The notes beneath the pieces are model-generated. The model was not told the DNA's origin. It saw only the letters and a list, made by a program, of their open reading frames with translations, and searched no databases. DNA of 64,000 nucleotides, from positions 71,301 through 135,300 of the forward strand of contig DAOSZN010000003.1 of assembly GCA_035593725.1 (NCBI GenBank), written 5' to 3'. This stretch comes from UBA4971 sp029551185 (GTDB lineage Bacteria > Bacillota > SHA-98 > UBA4971). How positions within the stretch are numbered: the first letter of the stretch is position 1; each line of letters begins with the position of its first letter. This document shows positions 60,734 to 64,000 of this stretch, piece after piece. A program made the translations under genes and the position numbers.

Positions 60734-61981
60734 GTGAGGAGCAGGGAGACAGTTGTATTGGGGTATATAGACAATATGCCAAGAAAACAGATAACCTTTC
60801 GAGATGAGGTAACAGAAATACCTTCAACTACATACGGGACATTCGGTTTATACGGATATCCGGCTAAATTCATTCCGCAGGTAATTGCATATATATTAGA
60901 TGAATATGCCAAGATGGGAATGACTGTTTTTGATCCTTTTGCAGGCTATGGCACAGTCGGGGTTGTATCAAGCGTCTATGGACATGATTACGAGCTTTGG
61001 GATTTGAACCCTCTCCTTGAAACCTTGCACAAGGTTGCCACAATGAAGCAGCCTAAACAAGATGTAGATAGTCTGCTTGCTGAGATGAAATGCTATACCC
61101 ATGAGTTTATTCCCGATTGGTCCAACCTTAGTTACTGGTTTCCTGAGGAGTTTTTGTCGTTTCTTTTTAGAATATGGGGTTTCTATCACTCATTAACAGA
61201 TGAAGAAGCCAAGCTTCTCTTGACAATACCTCTACTCAAGATTACCCGCATTTTCTCATATGATGATATACAGCGTCAGAAGCTTTCTAAATCTCCGAAG
61301 TCAAAAAAAAGAGTAGGCCAACTGCTGAAAGACAATTGGCAGGATATATTCTATGAAAAAGTTAAGGAAGAAGTATACGCTGTTATTAAAGGAGTGGCAG
61401 AACATCACAGGCTCTCTCCCAAGCCCGTGGAGTCTGCTGTTAGAGGAGGCGTAGATGCTCTCACCATGGACTTAGCGGAGGAGATGGATATACTCATCAC
61501 TTCACCTCCATACTTGCAGGCACAAGAATACATACGCCACGCCAAGATGGATCTGTTTTGGCTTGGCTACCCTGAGTCTCTCATCAGGGAGCTGAGCAAG
61601 AGAGAAATTCCATACAGGGATGTGGAGCCTTGTGAAATTAAATCAGATATATATCACAAGATGCGGGAGCAAATAGAAGAGGAACACTTACTAAACATCT
61701 TCGATGTATATTTCCAGGGGGTGCTTGGCGCCCTGACCCGATTACAGGAAAAGATATCTTCATACTTGTTTCTCTTTGTGGGTCCGGCTACGCTGAGGGG
61801 TCAACCTGTGCCTATTGATGATATTTTCCGCCAGCATTTCACAGCATTAGGATGGACTCATGAAGTCACCCTTGTTGATACAATAGTGGCTCGCAGAATG
61901 TTCTTCTACAACAATAATCCTGCTACCGGTCTGAGAGACAAAAGGATGCGGACAGAGAGCTTATTGGTATTAAGGCGATGA
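60734..61981 (+). CDS. DNA methyltransferase (SPPY type)
   Basis: The 415-codon frame has SAM-binding motif I VFDPFAGYGTVG near residue 65 and the catalytic motif ILITSPPYLQAQEY near residue 255. SPPY favours cytosine-N4 methylation, though adenine-N6 is possible. It modifies DNA, normally as partner of a restriction enzyme. Start is uncertain: GTG 60734, TTG 60758 (best ribosome binding site, AGGGAG) or ATG 60776 (MPRKQITF). The only endonuclease candidate nearby is a fragment, so this may be a solitary methylase. Confidence 0.85.
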   Translation: MRSRETVVLGYIDNMPRKQITFRDEVTEIPSTTYGTFGLYGYPAKFIPQVIAYILDEYAKMGMTVFDPFAGYGTVGVVSSVYGHDYELWDLNPLLETLHKVATMKQPKQDVDSLLAEMKCYTHEFIPDWSNLSYWFPEEFLSFLFRIWGFYHSLTDEEAKLLLTIPLLKITRIFSYDDIQRQKLSKSPKSKKRVGQLLKDNWQDIFYEKVKEEVYAVIKGVAEHHRLSPKPVESAVRGGVDALTMDLAEEMDILITSPPYLQAQEYIRHAKMDLFWLGYPESLIRELSKREIPYRDVEPCEIKSDIYHKMREQIEEEHLLNIFDVYFQGVLGALTRLQEKISSYLFLFVGPATLRGQPVPIDDIFRQHFTALGWTHEVTLVDTIVARRMFFYNNNPATGLRDKRMRTESLLVLRR

Positions 61982-62058
61982 CAGCAATTAGCCATTTGGA
62001 GCCGGGTATCCCTCATTTCGGTCACGGTGTTGGGAATAAGAAGGGAGGGGATCCTGCT

Positions 62059-62565
62059 TTGGCAAGCAAAGTTTTTGATTCAACTACATTAGGCTTTTTA
62101 ATTGCTGCAGTTGTTTTATTTATTGTTTTGTGGGTCAAAGATCCGTCTTTGGCAATCTCATCTTGCAAGTCAGGATTTAGTCTTTTCCTAAGATATGCTA
62201 TTTTAGTCATTTCCTCCATGCTGGTTGCTTCTTTTGCACAGGCGCTTGTCCCTAAAGAGATTATATCTTCCTATTTAGGTGGTAAATCCGGTTTTGTTGG
62301 AATATTACTCGGGACATTAATAGGAGGCCTTACTCCTGGTTCACCTTATGCTGCACTGCCGCTCTTTGCCGGAATCCTACGCATGGGAGCAAGTATTCCT
62401 ACAGGAGTGGCAATGGTTTGTGCTTGGGGGCTCTGGTCCATTGGGAGAATCCCTTTTGAAGCAGCTGTTATGGGTGGGCGTTTTACTCTAGTTCATATAG
62501 CAAGCAGCTTTTTCCTTCCCGTTATAGCAGGACTTGTAGCATGGTTTCTACAAACGATTATATAG
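62059..62565 (+). CDS. Small predicted permease (DUF318/ArsP-like half protein)
   Basis: The roughly 168-residue protein has four to five membrane helices. The segment ISSYLGGKSGFVGILLGTLI, followed by GGLTPGSPYAALPLF and a matching GRIPFEAAVMGG loop, resembles half of the predicted permease family PF03773. The TTG at 62059 is eight bases after GGGAGGGG and is preferred; an ATG at 61978 that overlaps the methyltransferase stop gives a longer polar N-terminus. Substrate unknown. Confidence 0.7.
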   Translation: MASKVFDSTTLGFLIAAVVLFIVLWVKDPSLAISSCKSGFSLFLRYAILVISSMLVASFAQALVPKEIISSYLGGKSGFVGILLGTLIGGLTPGSPYAALPLFAGILRMGASIPTGVAMVCAWGLWSIGRIPFEAAVMGGRFTLVHIASSFFLPVIAGLVAWFLQTII

Positions 62566-62701
62566 CTGACGTCAACTGCTTTCACAAGCCTACAGGATTA
62601 TGCGTATTAATCCTTGAGAGCATCTATCTCCGCGACCTTAATGGATTAAGGTTTTCAATTCTATGGATCATAGTCTTTATACAAGCAGCGAAAACTTCAA
62701 T

Positions 62702-62719
62702 ATCATCCCTGGGGATGAT
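62702..62719. repeat. Palindromic element, copy 4
   Basis: ATCATCCC-TG-GGGATGAT with the same flanks as copies 1 and 3 (AAT- and -TGACCCTATTC). It lies ten bases before the barrel remnant. Confidence 0.7.
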
Positions 62720-62729
62720 TGACCCTATT

Positions 62730-62876
62730 CCACCTCCATACTTCTTTGACTACAACGATACCTGCGATAACGATCCTATTGACGACATTGATAGTGAGAA
62801 ATCGGCTTGGGAGCAGCCGAAGGCAAGGGATATCACCGTAAGAGGCTTCACTCTGGGAGTGAACTTTGAGTTCTAA
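62730..62876 (+). pseudogene. 3' remnant of a third outer-membrane-barrel cassette
   Basis: The last 48 codons read PPYFFDYND...SAWEQPKARDITVRGF and end in LGVNFEF, clearly homologous to the ends of the barrels at 50995 and 52684. There is no start codon, signal peptide or body. A palindrome lies directly before it, so everything between the palindrome and the C-terminal part appears deleted. A hairpin AAGGGG/CCCCTT around 62908-62924 follows it. Confidence 0.8.
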
Positions 62877-63022
62877 AGAAACTTCATCGAAGGTATGGGC
62901 TTTGCCAAGGGGTGAAGCCCCTTCTCATTCTCAAAAGGGGCGATTCAAGCATTACGCAGCATGCAGCATGCGGAATTCTAATCTTGCATTATTGTTCGTT
63001 TTGCAATTCGCAATCGTAAGTA

Positions 63023-63051
63023 TTGTGCAAACTATGAAAGGGTGATATACT
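63023..63051 (+). promoter_or_regulatory. Sigma-A promoter of the zinc-ribbon gene
   Basis: TTGTGC (63023-63028), a 17-base spacer and TATACT (63046-63051), leaving a leader of about 120 bases before the zinc-ribbon gene. The leader has a CCCCCAAGGG stretch but no firm structure. Confidence 0.6.
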
Positions 63052-63178
63052 GTTTTCGCCTTATACTGAGGGTTGCTTGGAACAGCATATCTGTTGTCCG
63101 GCTATAGTTCTTGCCTCCAGGTGTAGCCCAAGGGATACGGTATATTATTGTCCCCCAAGGGCAACAAGGAGGTTTTTT

Positions 63179-63484
63179 ATGTACCAGGATAAGACTTTGG
63201 TGTGCAAGGATTGTGGTAGAGAATTCAGTTTTTCCGCAAGTGAGCAGGAGTTTTTTGCGTCGAAGGGGTACGGGAATGAACCGGGCAGGTGTCCTGCTTG
63301 TAGGTCTGCCAAGAGAGGGCGCGAGCGAACAGGTCGCCACAGCGGCGGTGTCCGACATGAAGACAGAGAAATGCACTCAGCTGTCTGTGCTCGCTGTGGT
63401 GCACAGACTTCGGTTCCTTTTAAGCCGCGTCCTGACAGGCCTGTATATTGCCGCGATTGCTATCAGAATAACAGGAGCAGATAA
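63179..63484 (+). CDS. Zinc-ribbon domain protein
   Basis: The 101-residue basic protein has four CxxC pairs: CKDCGREFSFSASEQEFFAS (with the FSASEQEFF signature of the zf-trcl-type domain), CPACRSAKRGRERTG, CARCGAQTSVPF and CRDCYQNN. Two small zinc ribbons are expected. Such proteins occur widely in Firmicutes and have no defined function. AAGGAGG precedes the ATG at 63179 at good spacing. Confidence 0.85.
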   Translation: MYQDKTLVCKDCGREFSFSASEQEFFASKGYGNEPGRCPACRSAKRGRERTGRHSGGVRHEDREMHSAVCARCGAQTSVPFKPRPDRPVYCRDCYQNNRSR

Positions 63485-63508
63485 CTGCATGTAAAACCAT
63501 CCGAAAAG

Positions 63509-63544
63509 TCCTCACCCATGTAATGGGCTGAGAGGATGTTTATT
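63509..63544 (+). terminator. Terminator after the zinc-ribbon gene
   Basis: TCCTCACCCAT and ATGGGCTGAGAGGA pair imperfectly across GTA, followed by TGTTTATT. It lies 25 bases after the stop codon. Confidence 0.55.
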
Positions 63545-63588
63545 CTCTGCAGGCGATCAGGTGACAGAAGTCACAATAGGAAGAATGG

Positions 63589-63627
63589 AATGCCCCGGCT
63601 AATCATCAGTTCGGGGCATTTTCGATT
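63589..63627 (+). terminator. Second terminator-like hairpin
   Basis: AATGCCCCG (63589-63597) and CGGGGCATT (63612-63620) enclose 14 bases and are followed by TTCGATT. It may be a back-up for the zinc-ribbon gene or terminate the tRNA transcript on the other strand. Confidence 0.6.
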
Positions 63628-63649
63628 CCTAATACCGATCCGATATTGC

Positions 63650-63730
63650 TTACCGGTTTCCTGAGGGGTTTTTGCTTTTTTTACGGTATGGGGATTCTAT
63701 CGCTCATTGTTGATACAATAGTGGCCCGTA
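63650..63730 (+). pseudogene. Degenerate remnant of the DNA methyltransferase gene beside the tRNA
   Basis: The stretch 63650-63708 matches, with scattered differences, the methyltransferase gene around 61130-61194 (shared runs GGTTTCCTGAGG, GTTTTTG, TATGGGG and TCTATC.CTCATT). It joins directly to GTTGATACAATAGTGGC, which is found in the same gene at 61873-61889. The intervening 0.7 kb is deleted. The reading frame is closed by a TGA at the junction. Confidence 0.7.
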
Positions 63731-63736
63731 CATAAC

Positions 63737-63824
63737 TGGTGCCGAAGCGGGGACTTGAACCCCGATGAGCGTATTGCTCACTAGACCCTGAATCTAGCGC
63801 GTCTGCCAATTCCGCCACTTCGGC
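63737..63824 (-). tRNA. tRNA-Leu, anticodon CAG
   Basis: On the minus strand GCCGAAG (acceptor) begins at 63824; the anticodon stem CTAGA/TCTAG holds loop TTCAGGG (anticodon CAG). A long variable arm TGAGC-AATAC-GCTCA follows, then the T-arm CGGGG-TTCAAGT-CCCCG and CTTCGGC-A with encoded CCA at 63739-63737. The long variable arm and the CAG anticodon identify leucine. Confidence 0.95.
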
Positions 63825-63917
63825 ACTTCTCATACTGGAATCTTCGCAACTTAACGTATTGGATTCCAGTTGTCATGTATGATGTTTATGAAAAGACTTA
63901 GCTAATCGTGTGCTTTG

Positions 63918-63946
63918 ATGATAGCAAAGCATACAGCCTATGTCAA
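63918..63946 (-). promoter_or_regulatory. Promoter of tRNA-Leu
   Basis: On the minus strand TTGACA (63946-63941), a 17-base spacer and TATCAT (63923-63918) form a near-consensus promoter about 95 bases upstream of the tRNA. Beyond it, to the window end, I see no gene; a TTGACA on the plus strand near 63976 has no -10 inside the window. Confidence 0.75.
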
Positions 63947-64000
63947 GGATCTCTTCGAAAACGTCTGACTCTCCTTGACAGCCCTTTTGCCCGATGTTAA

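Noticed and set aside
50839..62719. Palindromes as transposon ends
   Set aside because: No transposase gene, no target-site duplications and no consistent outward pairing; the copies track barrel genes instead.
1..64000. CRISPR arrays, rRNA genes, replication origin, intact prophage
   Set aside because: No regularly spaced short repeats, no rRNA segments, no DnaA-box cluster beside dnaA/dnaN, and no phage structural genes; the holin-like gene stands alone.

Overview
The window looks like a chromosomal segment of an anaerobic, probably diderm (outer-membrane-bearing) member of the Bacillota. Firmicute-type content includes a long clostridial-style FolP, a RemA/DUF370-like regulator, an LL-H-type holin-like protein, Tex, a CsoR repressor and strong AAGGAGG ribosome binding sites. 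The outer membrane is suggested by three signal-peptide proteins that end in an aromatic residue and look like beta-barrels (7719-6217, 50995-52236, 52684-53997) and by a LolA-like lipoprotein-sorting protein. The exact taxon cannot be read from the sequence. There is no rRNA operon, CRISPR array or intact insertion sequence.

Layout. 1-3.9 kb (minus): tex, an ECF-type S component, a THEP1-like NTPase and a truncated methyltransferase. 4.2-5.3 kb (plus): a DUF1538 membrane protein with a P-II-like protein. 5.3-11.8 kb (minus): a SYLF lipid-binding protein, then a TetR / RND (MMPL) / LolA-like / beta-barrel export operon with a visible TetR operator. 12.2-16.2 kb: an iron-type ABC importer whose binding protein faces the permease and ATPase genes. 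16.5-17.5 kb: CsoR with its operator, and thioredoxin. 17.7-24.9 kb (plus): histidine/formimino catabolism (ftcD, hutI, cyclodeaminase), an isochorismatase-like hydrolase, and folate synthesis (folP, folB and a folK-birA fusion). 25.1-27.4 kb: a soluble GAF histidine kinase.

The centrepiece is a run of 19 co-directional minus-strand genes at 27.5-48.5 kb. It resembles the E. coli yge/ssnA/xdhD region and the uric-acid clusters of gut anaerobes: two complete sets of molybdenum hydroxylase subunits, Moco handling proteins (XdhC-type, MocA-type), a MoaD-like sulfur carrier, PreA/PreT-type flavoproteins, SsnA, hydantoinase, YgeY, YgeW, carbamate kinase and an XRE-cupin regulator, with a fold-type II PLP enzyme at each end. 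Inferred role: purine (xanthine/urate) is reshaped by the hydroxylases and PreAT, opened by HyuA/SsnA/YgeY and carbamoyl-transferred by YgeW, and carbamate kinase makes ATP. Formimino groups from purine or histidine could enter folate through ftcD/fchA. A divergent gene encodes an MFS-like membrane domain fused to a LuxR DNA-binding domain and is the best candidate sensor for the cluster.

50.8-54.2 kb holds two outer-membrane-barrel cassettes with DNA-identical ends and diverged middles, preceded by a repeated palindrome; a third, deleted cassette lies at 62.7 kb. 54.3-60.3 kb holds the RemA-like and holin-like genes and a complete livKHMGF-type ABC importer. 60.3-64 kb is a degraded accessory zone beside a tRNA-Leu(CAG): an endonuclease fragment, a DNA methyltransferase, a permease, the cassette remnant, a zinc-ribbon protein, and a second tiny remnant of the same methyltransferase abutting the tRNA.
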